Positions 25,490-38,099 of a DNA stretch of 64,000 nt are shown here, piece by piece (within the stretch, counting starts at the first letter, position 1; every line of letters begins with the position of its first letter). The notes below the pieces were generated by a model. It saw only the letters and a list, made by a program, of their open reading frames with translations, was not told the DNA's origin and did not search any database. The DNA is taken from NCBI GenBank assembly GCA_026873275.1, contig JANTUC010000010.1:62001-126000 (forward strand). The letters run 5' to 3'. A program made the translations under genes and the position numbers. Origin of the DNA: Pseudopithomyces maydicus. Its lineage: Eukaryota > Ascomycota > Dothideomycetes > Pleosporales > Didymosphaeriaceae.

Positions 25490-26830
25490 ATATATGTGAC
25501 TTTGGAGGGCGGACTTTAAAATCACTTTGAAAAACAGCATGTGCGGACTTTTAAATTCCACTGGAAAATACAACATGTGTGGACTCTAAAATTCCACTAG
25601 AAAATACAACATGTGGCTTTGGAGGGCGGACTTTAAAATCACTTTGAAAAGAACAGCATGTGCGGTTCGGACCTGGCGGTGGAGGGGAAAATAAAATCTA
25701 GGAGAAAACATTGCATGCGCTCTGTTTTCTTCTCTGGAAGAAGGACTATAAAATTCCTGATTCGATCGAAGCATGTCCTGGGGTCTGTCTAAAATGAAGA
25801 CAGGGGAAAAGATATGTGCTTGCTTCTGGGTTGTTTAAAAATTCACCCGATGGACCGGATGTTTTGCGCTTTTTAAGGATTCTTAGAATGTTGAATAAAA
25901 TCAAGAAAGCATACATCAATGTGCTTCGTTTGGGGGTGTTTAAAATCATGAACAAAATGAACTGGTGTTCAATCAATGTGCTTCGTTCTAAGAAGACTTT
26001 TAAAATGTCTTACTATCTATCTGTCTCCTCTATTTCTGAATTTTTCCCTACCTTTGGATGTTATTCTAAAAAATGCTGGTGGATTCAGTCCTATGCTCCG
26101 TTTTGGGCATGTTTAAAATTCTAAATAAATCCAGCTGGTGTTAAATCATGTGCTTCGTTCTTGGAAGACTTTCAAAAAAGCCATGTCTAAGGGCCATGTC
26201 TCCTGTTCCTGACTCTTTCTAAAAAGCTAAGAGCTAAAACGAATATCCTCCGTTCCTGAGCATTTTAAAAGCTCTAACAAAAACGCCATATGTCTTCCAC
26301 CCCTGCATTTTCAAGCATATTTCTTAAAAAATGAGGAGAAAGCTATGAAATGCCTCCCGTCTTGGAGAGTGACTAAAAAAAGGTAAATCTCTGGCACATG
26401 CTTCGGTCTGGGGGACTTTAAAATGCGAATAATCAACAGGCCATGTCTCCTGTTCCTGGGCGGTTTGAAAAACAAGGGTAAGAAGGAGATATGTCCCTCG
26501 TTCCTGCATTCCTAAAAGTACTGCTGAAAATGTCGAGTTTTCTATAATTATGGAGAGAGGCGAACTTTGTGCTCTGCGAGACTCGAAATGGTGAGAAAAA
26601 AGGACCATGTCCTCCGCTTCTGGGCACTTTCTAAAATACGGTCAAGGCAGTTGGATGTGCTTCGTTTCTGGGTGTTCTAGAACAAAATGTCTATGATGAT
26701 GATGATGATGAATGGGCTGCTCTTCGTTTCTGCGAATGCTTAAAACGGTGGAGATGATGGTGATCATCACCGTCTACAATGTACTACGAAATGCTTCTAT
26801 TAGAAGAATAAACGCACTTCTTTCCCCACA
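25490..26830 (+). repeat. repeat array A (degenerate ATGTGCTTCGTT-type units)
   Basis: An AT-rich 1.3-kb region built of diverged units of about 55-80 bp. A recurrent motif ATGTGCTTCGTT (sometimes followed by TCTGGG) is followed 10-20 bp later by TTTAAAAT. Clear copies start near 25919, 25976, 26148 and 26655, with weaker ones at about 25815, 26093, 26396, 26610 and 26720. A 34-bp exact direct repeat occurs at 25500-25533 and 25617-25650. The motif occurs in reverse complement in array B. A GAT trinucleotide tract lies near 26695-26712. Confidence 0.8.
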
Positions 26831-26846
26831 CATATCGAGTGTTCTT

Positions 26847-29017
26847 CTAGAGTAACTCCCTTGTCCGCTCCTCACCTTCCTGTATCCACTTCTCCAGCAT
26901 CGCTTTATCCCTCGGTTTGAATCCGACCTTGAAATACTTGGGCTCCATCGTCAAGCTGGTAGGTATCGCGTTCGCCTCTAGACAATCCATGACGGGGATA
27001 TCGCTGTGATAAACGGGTCAGCTCACTCTTCTTGCCACAAAGACAGATGCACGAAATGACAATGGTTAGGTAACCACAAAACACGGACAAGGAATAGACA
27101 ACATACCGCGGATCTCTCGGCGGCACAAACTCGAACGCACAAATCAGCCTCACAAACGCCGTATACAGCTCTCGATTCGCAAGGTGCGACCCAACGCACA
27201 TGCGGCTCCCTGCCCCGTACGCATAGTGCGGCGTCCCCGCCGTATCGGCGAGATACCGCTCCGGGTCGAAGACGTGCGGATCCTTGAAGTGCTCGTCGTC
27301 GTAGTCTGCGGCGTAGGCATTCATGTAGAACGTCGTGCCTGCCGGGATCGCTGTGGAGCGTTAGTCTAGCTCACATGTGCAGCTCAGCTGGGTGCCATCA
27401 TCCTTATACTAGGCAATCCATCCACATCCACCTCCACAGCCCCAAATCCAAAAGAGAAAAAAAGAAAAAAGAGCACTCACTAACACCCTCCCACTCAATA
27501 TCCTTAATGCTAACCCTCGGCAGACAAATCGGAATCACAGTCCAGTACCGCAGAATCTCCTTATACAGCGCGGTGATGTAAGGAATCTTCTCCTCGGCGA
27601 GACACGCGGTCCAGGCGTCGTTGTTGGGGTACGCTTTCTGGATCTCGGCGTGGGCGCGGGCCTGGATGGCGGGCCCCGTGGGTCCGCACGCCAGGTAGGC
27701 GATGCCCATGATGAGGTTGCCGGGGACGGTGTCGAGGCCGGCGGAGACCATGGTGAGGCCGATGGATTTGAGCTCCGCTGGGGACAGGGTTAGCTTTGGC
27801 GGGGGCTGGGCTGGTATGGGAGGGGGTATGTGATTTGGGTGGGAAAGAAAGAAAGAAAGAAAGAGAGGGTGCTGGATACAAGATACATGTGTGTGGATGC
27901 CGGCGTAAATGCAAGATGAACGAATCAGATTTCCACACACAGAGGGAAACCATCCAACGGGGAACCCAAACCAAGCCAAACCAAAACAAAACAAAACAGA
28001 CATCAGACATACCTTCATTCAACCCCGCCTCCGGATCCTTAATAATATTCCCCGAAATACACGGCTTATCCGTCCCCTCCTTGATCCTCTCCTTCAAACC
28101 CCCGAGCAACCTCTCCATATACACATCCCTCCTCTTCCTAAACCCCACCGCCTCCCCGCTCGTCCCCTTCCACGCCCTCATAACCGGCACGTAATCCTGC
28201 CAATTATTACTCGTGCTCCGAAAGTTACTAACGCCGCGCTCGACCTCGGTGATCTCCCTCAGCAGCTCGTCGTCCTTATCCCCGCTAATCCTATACCCGT
28301 AGTTGAGCGTGAGACTCGTATTCAGCGCGTAGCGCTGCCAGTAGGCGCGGGGGTCTAGATCGAGGGCGCCGGCCTTGGAGTCGGAGAGGAGCTCTTTGAT
28401 GGAGACGGTGGACTCGAGGTCGATGAGGGGCATGTAGGATTGGACGGCGGGGCGGTTGAGGGCGGTGGCGGCGGCGCGGCGGCGCGCCTTGCAGCTGGGG
28501 TCCCAGGGGGAGGTGCCGATTGTGAAGCCTTGGGAGGAGGAGACGACGGTGTGGAAGGTGTGGAGGGTGGGGCGGGAGATGAGGGCGGATTGGTGGGTGA
28601 TCCAGAGGTGGCGGACGGAGGAGAAGGTGTTGGCGAAGACGATGCGCTGGTACGGGGGTTAGTATCTAGGATGGTGTGGAAATGGGGGGTTTGTGCCTGC
28701 GTGGGGTATGTATCTATACGTATACTATGTATATGTGGATGGGCATACATCCCATATACACATATATACATGCAAATAAAAGAAGGAAAAAAACATACCC
28801 TATTCCCCAACCTCGCCTGAAAAACCGGCCCATACTTCTTCGCCCATCCCTGCGCCACCTTCGCATGGTTCGTCCCCAGCTCGAACAAGCTTCCAAACAG
28901 CGGCAGTCCGGGCACCTCGGGCAGGCCCTTGATGTGCGGCGTGTCGGTGCCGTACAGGAAGCGGTATGTGAAGTAGGCGAGGACCAGGACGGCGGCGGCG
29001 AGGATTGTTTGCGTCAT
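26847..29017 (-). CDS. CYP504-family cytochrome P450, probable phenylacetate hydroxylase
   Basis: ER-bound monooxygenase. The N-terminal anchor MTQTILAAAVLVLAYFTYRFLYG precedes the proline-rich hinge LPEVPGLPLFG. Conserved stretches include KYGPVFQARLGN, ALISRPTLHTFHTVVSSSQG, FTIGTSPWDPSCKARRRAA and LNRPAVQSYMP, which from memory of the family resemble fungal phenylacetate 2-hydroxylases (CYP504) more than 3-hydroxyphenylacetate 6-hydroxylases. The I-helix region reads TMVSAGLDTVPGN, the K-helix ExxR is EILR, and the heme loop is YGAGSRMCVGSHLANRE. The last exon ends RTRELL at stop 26849-26847. Several introns are needed, one of about 240 bp with simple-sequence content; all joins remain in frame. 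The product, 2-hydroxyphenylacetate, leads to homogentisate, which the HGD and FAH genes 9-13 kb away would degrade. Confidence 0.8.
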
Positions 29018-30513
29018 GGCGGGCGGGGGGTTGTGTGTGGGTGTGTGGGTGGACTGGGGCGGGGATGTTGCTCTGTTTTTGCGGTTGTTTGCTTGGTTTT
29101 TTGGATTCTTGATGTCTTTTCCAGTTTTGGGGGAGGGCGCGCAGATATGCAGATAGGTGGGTGGGTTGGCGGGTTGGTAGGTTGGTAGGTAGGTTGGTAG
29201 GTAGGTAGGTAGGCAGCCCCGGTATGTAGATCGCTACAAACAAAGTATGTAAATGCGGAAGCAAGCAAGCAAGTAGGTAAGAAAAAAAGAAAGAAGCAAA
29301 CCCAGCTTTCAACCCAGGTAGATGGACAATCCGTTAACCCACCAGCTAGCTAGCCAGCTATCCAGCCAGCTATGTATGTATGTGTGTATTTCGCACTCCC
29401 CAGGTACGTAGTAGCTAGCCAGCTAATAAGCTTATGTACGTACGTACGTATGTATGTATATGCACGAGGGGCACTCTACCGGACCTACCGGACCTACCCC
29501 TCACCTTATATACCTAGGTATCTATCTAGCTGAGCAGTTTAGTCCAACCGCCAACCGGCATCTAGGCACCGTGCATACATACATACATACCTTCCCTGCC
29601 TTCTTCCCTTCCTCCCCTCCCTTCTTTCCTACCTACAGTCTAGCTAGCTAGCTATGCTATCCATCAGCGTGCAAGCCCACCAAACCCACTCCCCACTCCC
29701 CACTCCCAAACTTTCCGTTCCACCCCTCCACATGCCCTCGGATACATACCGCCCATCAGCATCAGCACAACTAACCCCATCATCATCACGATCATCATCC
29801 CCATCAGCACAACCTCGGATACCGCCCAACACCCGCCCAAGCCAGCGTACTAGGTAATCGCCGAGTCTCCGCCGATATATTCTGTAAAAAGGCGGGGAAA
29901 GTGCGGCTTCGAACCTTGCAGCCTTGAAATCTGCGACCCATGTGCGCGTGCGCGTGCGCGTGCACTGCCTGCATGGAACGGAAACGGGTACGGGTGCGGG
30001 TACAGGTGCGGGTACAGGCGCGGGTGCCCAGGTGCGGGTGCCCAGGTGCGGAAGCGGAAGCGGAAGCGGAACGATGGCGCGGGCGGAATTGGTGCCGCGG
30101 GGTGGGTTGGGCGAGAGGATTGGGTAGACTACATGGTCTAGTTTAGTGCGGACTACGGATGGTTTGTGGATGGGCTGGTTGAGTTGGATTGGATTGGGTT
30201 GGACCCTGGTGGGGTGAGGGGAAGGAGGGGAGGGGGTATGACGTTGGCGTTGGTGCAGGGAAGTTCGAGAATGAGACCGTAATTGTGAGATTATGGTCGT
30301 GGGGAGCAAAACAGATAGGCGCAGCGCAGCTTCTAGACACGTCTTATTTGATTTTTCAAAAGGAATAGCTGTGATATCTGATAGTTAGAATTATGAGATA
30401 TGTATATTTATATAGACTGCTACTAGGGAGAAAATCAACCTTATTTTACCACTCTACCATCACTCATATACATTATTCTGCCTCTCTGTCGGTGTACGTA
30501 CCTATCGCCATGA
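29018..30513. repeat. simple-sequence-rich intergenic island
   Basis: Promoter side of the P450 gene and 3' side of the AAA ATPase gene, packed with unrelated microsatellites: (GGTA/GGTT)n near 29,150-29,215, (CTAG/CCAG)n near 29,340-29,375, (TACG/TATG)n near 29,430-29,460, (CATA)n near 29,575-29,590, (GCGTGC)n near 29,943-29,960 and a (GGGTGC/GGGTAC)n tract near 29,985-30,060. Frames crossing them are repeat-driven and are not called. Confidence 0.7.
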
Positions 30514-33500
30514 TCATTCATCCTGCCCGTTGGACCCTCCCAAGGAATTCTGCGACACCGACAGCTTGAACTTGCTAAGTGGCTTCTCCTCCTTGTCCCC
30601 ATCCTTACCCCTATCGATGCCCTTGGCGGCCTTGATGGTCGCGATGACGGTCTCGAGCGCGCGGATGCCCGACTCCTTGGCGTGTGTGTCGGCGTCGGTG
30701 CCGTGGACGACCTTGAGGTATTGGATGAATTCGAGGTACGCGTTGGAGACGATCTTGAGATGCTCGGCCTTGAGCTTCACCTGTGCGGTCGACTTGGTCT
30801 TGAGGTCGTACTTCTTGCCGGGCGGCTGCGCGTCGAACTCGGCGAGCGCTAGAGCTGTCTGGCACGCATTGCGGATCTGCCGTCCATTCCATCGTGCCTC
30901 CTTGTTATTAACGAAGTATTCTCCCACGTCCTCGATGATCTCGTCTTCCTCGATCTTGATCCTTCGCTTGCCTTTGTACCGGTCTTTGATCATGCCCAGG
31001 TTCAGCTTGAAGACTTTGATCGTCTCGATCTTGCCCAGCGCTGGGTAGTGGAGGCTCATGTGGATGCGGGAAGCAAAAGCTTCGTCGAAGTCGCCAATTC
31101 TATAAATTATTAGTCGGGCCTACAGGAGGCAAGAGCTTGTGGGACACATACCGATTAGTGGTTAGAAAGAGAATTCCAGCATAGTATTCCAGTACTCGGA
31201 GGAAGACTGAACATGAGTTAGCATGCCTAGGAGTTCCATGGTCCTTGCTAAGGATTCGTGAAGTGAAACCTTCATAGTGCTGAAACTCGGTGCTCCTGAA
31301 GGGAAAAAATGTCATGGTTGAGCATGAGAGCAGACTCACCTGCGACAAGTCCATTTCGCTTGAAATCTTCCCGTCGGCGCTCAGCAAGGAATACATCCGC
31401 CTCATCCAGAAGAAGAATGCAGCCCCACCTGTTGGCAAGGGCGAAATTGGTTTGCAACGTAGTCTCTACTTGCTTAGCATCTGACCCAAGGTCACCTACA
31501 GGCGGAACATAAATCGGTTAGCTTTCTTTCTCAAAGTCCTGTGGGAGAGGCACCGAGACATGGTTTCCTTACTTACCACAAGTGATTTGAAAGAGCGGCT
31601 TCTTGAATCTCTCAGCAACGCCCTCTAAAACATCAGTTAGTTATATGTAGCCCAGTATAAGACAAAGTGCAAAGGGCTTCCCGAATAGCACTGTGAAATA
31701 GATCTCATGGGTTTTACATACCAGCGGTCGTCGTCTTTCCCACTCCCGGCGCCCCATGGAGGAGGATGATCAAACCTTTCCCTGGTGAGAGCTTCATGTC
31801 AGAAAATTTTCAAGGCTAGATGTCGGGAAAAACGTACCTTTGCCGCGGACTATATCAGCCTGCTCATCTTGCTGCCCCTTGTTTCGGAAGTGTTGGGCGA
31901 TCAAGGAAAGAACCATCTTTTTGTGGCCATGTGGAAGAACAAGCCGGCCAAACGCGGACTTATCCCCTGACTCCCCATCCGAATCTTCATCCTCTGCATC
32001 GATGTCACCTTCGCCATCTTGGTTATCGATGTGTTCAAGATGCGTCAGATCCAGCTGTGCTGCGCGGTTGTTAGTGTATCGGTGAGCAAAACAGCATACC
32101 GTATATGCACTCACCCCAAGTGCGATCGCGCAAAACAAATCCGAAGACTGTATGCGACATAATGAGCAGCTCATTTTCCGTGAACTTATTCATCTTGGCC
32201 TTGGATTCTTCCAAGGTCCGGGGGTAGATTGTCGCCGACGGCAGGCTACCTTGCGGACCGCTCTCGACTTCGGCCATCAGGTCGTTGGTAAACTTCTTGG
32301 ACCGCCCACTTTCAACATAGCTATCATCATGTACATTCTCGCGCCAACAGCATTCCGCCTTACAACCTGAGTCTATCTCGTTTTCTCCTTCTGGATTGTT
32401 GATAAAACCCATGATGGACGTTATATGTGGGCGCCAATCTCGCGTGTTTTCCGACGCAAAGGCTTCTTCAAAGTCAATCACGACCTGACTTTCGACTTCA
32501 TCTCGGGGTTCGTCGACAGTAAGACCGGTGTAGTACATGTGCTTAACTCCGGCAACCTCGACGAACATTTCTCCTCGTTCAATGAGCCTCTTCCTCAGCT
32601 GAGCAATTGAAGTTTCCATGACTTCTTCCGCATCGCTGCCTTCTTGCTTCGACTTGACGGCGGGGCCTCGTAGACCACTGGAAACATAAAAGCGAAATGG
32701 AAAAATTTCGAGCGCAGTGACTAATCTTTCACCCTCGAACCTTCTGATCTTGAATCTCTTCATTACCGGTCCAAGCCTCTTACCGTCGAAGTGAATGTAG
32801 ACGCAGTCAATCGAGATGTCCGACTGAGCACGGGATTTCTCGTTTTCCTTCTCGTTGGAATAGTAATAAGACCAACGATCGGTTCCCTTGTGAGCAGGTG
32901 AGGAAACGTTTATCACTCGATAAGCCTGTTTGCCGTCGTTGGAGATGACAAAGTCACCGGGTTTGAAAAGGTGCCAGATGTCTGAGAAAGCAATGTTTTG
33001 ACAGACTGGGCTGTTTAAGTAAGCTTGCTTCCTGGTGATGTATGTATCCATAAATTCTAACAGGGAAGGGAGATGATCCAATGCCGTGGTCGAGGTACTC
33101 CAGCCATTCGGGTCTTCGACCATGGGCTCTTTCTCTAATTGTGAATCAGATGGTTGGTCAGTATCCTTCGGATCTGCTTCTGGCTTTGGAGTCTCCGCTG
33201 CACTTTCGGTTTGATTGGCACTGGTGTTCGAGTTTTCAATGCCGGACTTTGGTGCAGTATGGTCACGTACCAACTTGGAGTGCCAGTCTCGTATTTGCTT
33301 GTCGTAATGGATTAGTAGCCTGAAGGGTCGGAGCAAGACAAGCGATGTTTTTTTGTTATTCTCTTCCGAAATCAATTTGGAGCCATGAATACGGGCAAGA
33401 ATCATGATGAGATGCCTTGAGTGAATTCTAATGCGTTCGGGTAAAGGCCCCTGTCCGTCTAGGGCTCCTGAAAGCCCTGTTCCAGATTTTTGCTGCACAT

Positions 33501-34686
33501 CGGTGCTCAGGGCACTCGGTTTGGAGTATCTTCCACCAGTTTTGTCCGAAATCTTTGGCTCGCCGACGAGAATATCGATAGCGAAACATGACTCCTCTGG
33601 TACATTTCGAAGAGCACTAAATGCCCCCCATTCAACAGGGTTTAACTTCGCTAAGGCTGTCTGCTCAGCCCTTTCCTGGAGCGGAGCCTGTGGGGAAGCT
33701 AGGTCTCCAAGAGCACTGGCTTTGGCTAGCTTCTCCTGTATGGGTTTCTCTTCTCGTTCTTGCCTCTCTCGCTCTTGCCTCTCTCGCTCTTGCTTCGCTT
33801 GCTCCTCTTTGGCTATCTTATTTTCTTTGTGCTTTAGATATCTCGTTCTCTGGGCATGAAGGCGGTCGAGCTCCCATTCGAAATCACCCCGCAATCTTGC
33901 GCGAAAGTAGTCGAAGTCTCTTGAGCGAGTTGAGCCATCACTCCATTCTTCGCTATCAGAAGTATCCCACTGGGTAGGCGGACCGAGTTTTCGAGAGTAT
34001 ATGGGCCGAAGTGATGTTAGTGGGCGAATTGCACGTGCTGGTCTATTGAATAGATCTTCCTTAAGTTTCCCATCCTCTCCAAGCATTGACCAGAAATTGA
34101 ACTCCTTCGAGCTCGCAAAATCGTGGGGGGCATGCCAGTCTATCTTTTCCACACGGTATGAAGTGGGCTCTGCGCTCAAAGGCGGGCCTAGGTACGCATA
34201 TTCTTCCCTGTCCTTTTGAGTTCCCTGGGCTTTTTTCTCGGCCGTTTTCACAGATTTCTTAGCCCAGCGAGCCCTCCTTATAAGCTTTCGGAGTCGTTTC
34301 TCCTCCTCGCCCTCCACCTCCTCCTCTGCATCTGCATCAGTCGCAAAATCCGGACCGTCGATGTTCGGTTGATGGCTCGCCTGCTGTTCTAGCTGAGACA
34401 GCCTCTCTTGCAAAGCTCGAATCTCGAAAATTAAGGGATGAGCGGGTGTCGTGGGCTGTTCATGAGCTCCATTGGCTTCCTTGTCGTCTGCCTTGTTGTC
34501 TTGGCCGACGGATTGATCGTCGTTGGAGTTGTCAGGTATCTTTCCTAGTTCTTGGTCAACGGCCATGACTTGATCTTTGACTGTATCGCCTGTTGGTGAG
34601 TGTGAGGAGCCCCCTTTGTCTCCGTTCGAAGGGACTGCCGGAGCTGAGGACGGGAGTCCGTCAGTCGTCTCGTGGGGTGGTGCCAT
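30514..34686 (-). CDS. AAA+ ATPase with long DUF7025-type N-terminal region
   Basis: Large fungal AAA protein. The first exon (34686 to about 32,110) encodes an acidic, charged N-terminus with a coiled-coil candidate (EIRALQERLSQLEQQA), a Glu/Arg/Gln repeat (about residues 290-320) and a globular region containing DIWHLFKPGDFVISNDGKQAY, typical of the DUF7025 segment of these proteins. Downstream short exons carry the AAA core: Walker A GAPGVGKTTTA, GDLGSDAKQVE, Walker B ILLLDEADVFLAERR, sensor-1 GILFLTTNR and the sensor-2 side DEAFASRIHMSLHYP. A C-terminal helical domain with WNGRQIRNACQTALALAEF follows and ends GGSNGQDE. All catalytic residues are present, so an active ATPase is expected. 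Related fungal proteins are numerous and mostly uncharacterised. Its start codon faces the STAND-like gene, 806 bp away. Confidence 0.87.
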
Positions 34687-35492
34687 GACACCTCCAGGTG
34701 AGCAACCTCAACTGCTGGGGTTTGGAATACGGCACGGTTGACGATCTCGAGACGAGATGCCCAATTTCAGAGCGGCAGAGAGCAACGATGCACCGTCTAG
34801 GAATTAAAGGGGATGCGAGTGGCTGGTTGTATGGAAGGGCTCTGGTTGAACGAGTTGCGGGGCGGCGTGTCACGTTACGTGATGAACGAGTTACGGGGCG
34901 GCGTGCCAATGTTGGGTGCGGTTGAGGCTGCGGAATTTGTATGAAAGATCGAGGTCCGTAATGCGATAGATGTATAGAGGAGGGGACCGGGTCTTTGCGA
35001 CCTCGTTACGTGATGAAGATGGATAGAGCGGCTAGACGAAAATACGGGACTTTGACAAGAACAGAGCGAAGAAATCCAAATATGTTTTGGAAAACAGGTG
35101 CTCACGAGGCTCGTAAGAGGGAAGGACCGCTCCTCCTTCTTACGTGTGGAGAGCAGGCGCGGGGGAGTGACAGCTGAGACCCCATCATCTATGCAGATAA
35201 CGCACTTCGCCAATATCCCTCAGATTTGCAGGCTGAGGCTTTCAACAACCGGGGTCCAAGTCCAATTGAAAATTCACGAGGCTGCGTGGCGCCCAGTAAG
35301 CTGTGCCTGGATATTACTCTGCATGCTGCAGTCGCCGGAATTAGCGTTCAGCTCCAGCACCTGTGAGTGCCAACTCGCCAGTTTCCCTACTGAGACAGCA
35401 TTGCATCCACCATCGCCGATGGAATTCGCGCAGCCTCGTAGAAATCCTCTCTCCGTTCCGCCGCCGGCTGCGAGTGATGGTCCAATACTCAG
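34687..35492. promoter_or_regulatory. divergent promoter region between AAA ATPase and STAND-like genes
   Basis: About 800 bp separates two start codons transcribed away from each other. A 15-bp segment (GTTACGTGATGAACG-like) occurs at 34873-34887 and is echoed by GTTACGTGATGAAG at 35004-35017. TGATGAACGAGTT occurs close to GAACGAGTTGCGG (34,848-34,892), giving a small direct repeat. No factor is assigned. Confidence 0.45.
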
Positions 35493-37728
35493 ATGGAGCC
35501 ATCAAAATCATACATACCAGACCTGCAACTTCAGTCCTTAGCAGTCGACTTCATTGACAATCGCCTCGACAAGTACCACGCCGCATTCTCAACGCCTCCC
35601 GCCCGATACGACCCGGTCCGGGCCAGCTTTGTAGCAGTGCCAAAATCACAGCCTGACTCCACGATGCAGTCGCAGCAGCAGCAGCCGCAGCAGCAACAGC
35701 AGCATCCGACCACGCCGCCAGCGGACGACACCCAGCTTTCCCCAAGACCCCGAGCGGAACCTGCCCATGCGCTGAAATTTTGGGACTCCCTCTTCGTCCG
35801 CGCTATGCACAAGTTCACGGCGGGTCCGAAAGCTGCAAAAGAGCCAAGCGGTCGGGTGGAGGCGGGATACAGCATCCGGGACAAGAAGAATTGGACCGCT
35901 GTCTTTGATACACTGCAAAGGGCTAAGCAATCATATTTCGAGAAGAAGGGTATAAAGGGCGCTGTCAGAAGGGTATATCGTGCAATAGCAGATCATGGCG
36001 CTCCCGTCGTCCTGGACCTGACCAGACTCGTGCCGAATACGGACTGTGTGTTCGTGACACCTGTCGTGGGATCTATTCAGATTGTCTTAGAGGTAATTCT
36101 ACTCTCCCTGGAAAATTTGATGGTGAGAGAACTTGTGCTCACGAGATATTACTCAACACTAGGCTGTCAAGAAAGCCGCGCAAGTCAGAAAGGCCATGGA
36201 GGGCTCGTTCGATGACATCGATTTAATGTTTCAAGAGGTAGAGCTTTTCCTTCAGACCTTTCCGGACGACGATAATATCGGCGAAGCCGCAATTGAGGTT
36301 GTCGTCGCGACCTTCGCTGCGATCGAGTCTGTCATTGGATTTCTCATCAAATCCGCTCGTGAGTTCTGCATGTTTCCATCTGGTCATGTTGGTCAACGTA
36401 CCTTCTAGAATCACTCTTGAAATCATCGCCCTTACTGATATTCGATAGCAAGACGAATAGGTGGTTCCATCCTCAAAGGGGATGGCTATGAGAAAGAAGC
36501 CATTGACACGCTGGGTGCAATTCAGTCAAAGAGCGAACTGCTTATTCGCGAGGCAGATAAATCGGGGCTGTGGATGACTAGGCAAGGATTCCAGACGGTT
36601 CTCACAGGTTAGTGTGAAGGAAACGACCTCCAGTTCCGATCCATCCCTACCACATCCCGTTCAAAAGCTTACAACTCATTTTCATTAAAGAAATGAGCCA
36701 TATTAAGAACAATTTCATGTCCATACTTGACCCTCTTATGGAGGAACTAAAGGCCAACAGAGAGGAATTAAAGGCGAACAGAGAAGGTGAGAAAAGCAAA
36801 GCCATCTCAAATGTTTACAGGAAAGGCTGACACTTGAGGTGTCCGTGAAGATCGAACCAATCTTCTCGGCATCATCTCTACACTCTCGCGCCCAGCTTCG
36901 CCAAACCCTCCACCATATGACAGTACCATGGAGCCGGAGCAGCACATAGAACCGCAAGAGCTTCTTGACTGGATCGACATTCCCGACGTAGCAAGCGACG
37001 ATCGGAAGCGTATCAACGAAAGGCGCCAGACGTGGGTGCCGCTCAACGAGCAGGCGCGGGCCGAACAGCTCATCCGGTCGACTCAGTTCAAAAACTGGAT
37101 GGTAGCCGGTACATCATCGCAGCTGCTCGTACACGGGGAGTACGAGGGCCAGCGCTACGTCTCCGGGCTTTCGCTATTCTGTTCATCCTTCGTCCAGTCT
37201 CTCGTGGCCAACGCCCCGCGTTTCATCCCCCTCGTCTTCTTCTGCGGTCTGCACACGGATCCGTTCACAGACCAGCACACGGGCGGGCGCGCGATCATCC
37301 AGAGCCTCATCTGCCAGCTCCTGTGCCAGTTCGACTTCGACACACGGTCGCTAGCCCGGGAGAAACTAGACGAGCACCTCGTCCAGCTCGGCGACGTCGA
37401 CGAGCTGTGCAGACTCTTCCGGTGGCTCGTCACCCAGCTGCCGCCGTCGGTCGTGCTGTTCTGCCTGCTCGACGGCGTGGGGTATTACGAAAGGGCGGAA
37501 TTCGAGGACGACATGGGCCTCGTTGTTGAGACGTTGCTGAGGATTTCGGCTGAGCAGAAGACCCAAGCTGGGGTCAAGATTCTTCTCACGAGCCCGAGCA
37601 GGACCCATTATATCCGGCAGCCATTTCCGGATGAGATGGTCTTGTCTATAGAGTCTATGGCTCGGGCAGATATGGTGCCTAGTAAATCGAGGCTCGAACG
37701 GCAGCTGAATGAATCGCAGCTTCCATGA
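35493..37728 (+). CDS. STAND/NACHT-like protein with degenerate P-loop
   Basis: Multi-exon gene, about 620 residues. It starts MEPSKSYIPDLQLQ and has a poly-Gln/Pro insert at about residues 55-70. A helical N-terminal domain follows, resembling the DUF7708-type domains found before NACHT modules in fungal STAND proteins (DKKNWTAVFDTLQRAKQSYFEKKG; LTRLVPNTDCVFVTPVVGSIQ). Further short exons continue the helices (SFDDIDLMFQEVELFLQTFP; SHIKNNFMSILDPLMEELK). The last exon (from about 36850) has a nucleotide-binding-fold-like region. The Walker A position reads LLVHGEYEGQRYVSGLS, without GxxxxGK(S/T). A Walker B-like strand VLFCLLDGVGYYE and a sensor-like KILLTSPSRT remain. No C-terminal repeat domain is present. 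It is probably an NLR-like scaffold or decoy rather than an NTPase. Function unknown; the call rests on pattern recognition. Confidence 0.65.
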
Positions 37729-37744
37729 AAGGGATGAGTTCCCC

Positions 37745-38009
37745 ATGCAATTCGAATTCTCGGGTTCTCTTGCCCAATAATTTTCTCACCGATATCTTTC
37801 ATCGGAAACGGAGAATATTTAGACCTCCAGAAATTTGATATATTAGCAAGTTTCAGAGACCTAGTAGCACAGTAAGATGTAATTGAATTCTCGGATTCTC
37901 TTACCCAATAATGTTCTCACCGATATCCCTTATAGGAAACGGGAGAATATCTAGACCTCTAAAAACCTGATATATTAGCAAATTTCAACGACCTAGTAGC
38001 ACAGTAAGC
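37745..38009 (+). repeat. 131-bp direct duplication
   Basis: Two adjacent copies (about 37,748-37,876 and 37,883-38,009) share TTCTC..ACCCAATAAT.TTCTCACCGATAT, GAGAATAT.TAGACCTC and GACCTAGTAGCACAGTAAG. Many of the differences are transitions. It lies in the 3' flank of the STAND-like gene. Confidence 0.85.
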
Positions 38010-38099
38010 TATAATTATAATTATACCAAAAATAATAATAAAGATTTGAAGTCATGTCTAAACTAGTAATTTATAGATGAAAGGTACCTAGTAGTAGTA

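Noticed and set aside
29644..30309. A 221-codon minus-strand frame with Pro/Val/Ala and Arg/Thr repeats
   Set aside because: The composition follows the underlying microsatellites; there is no domain and no splice structure.
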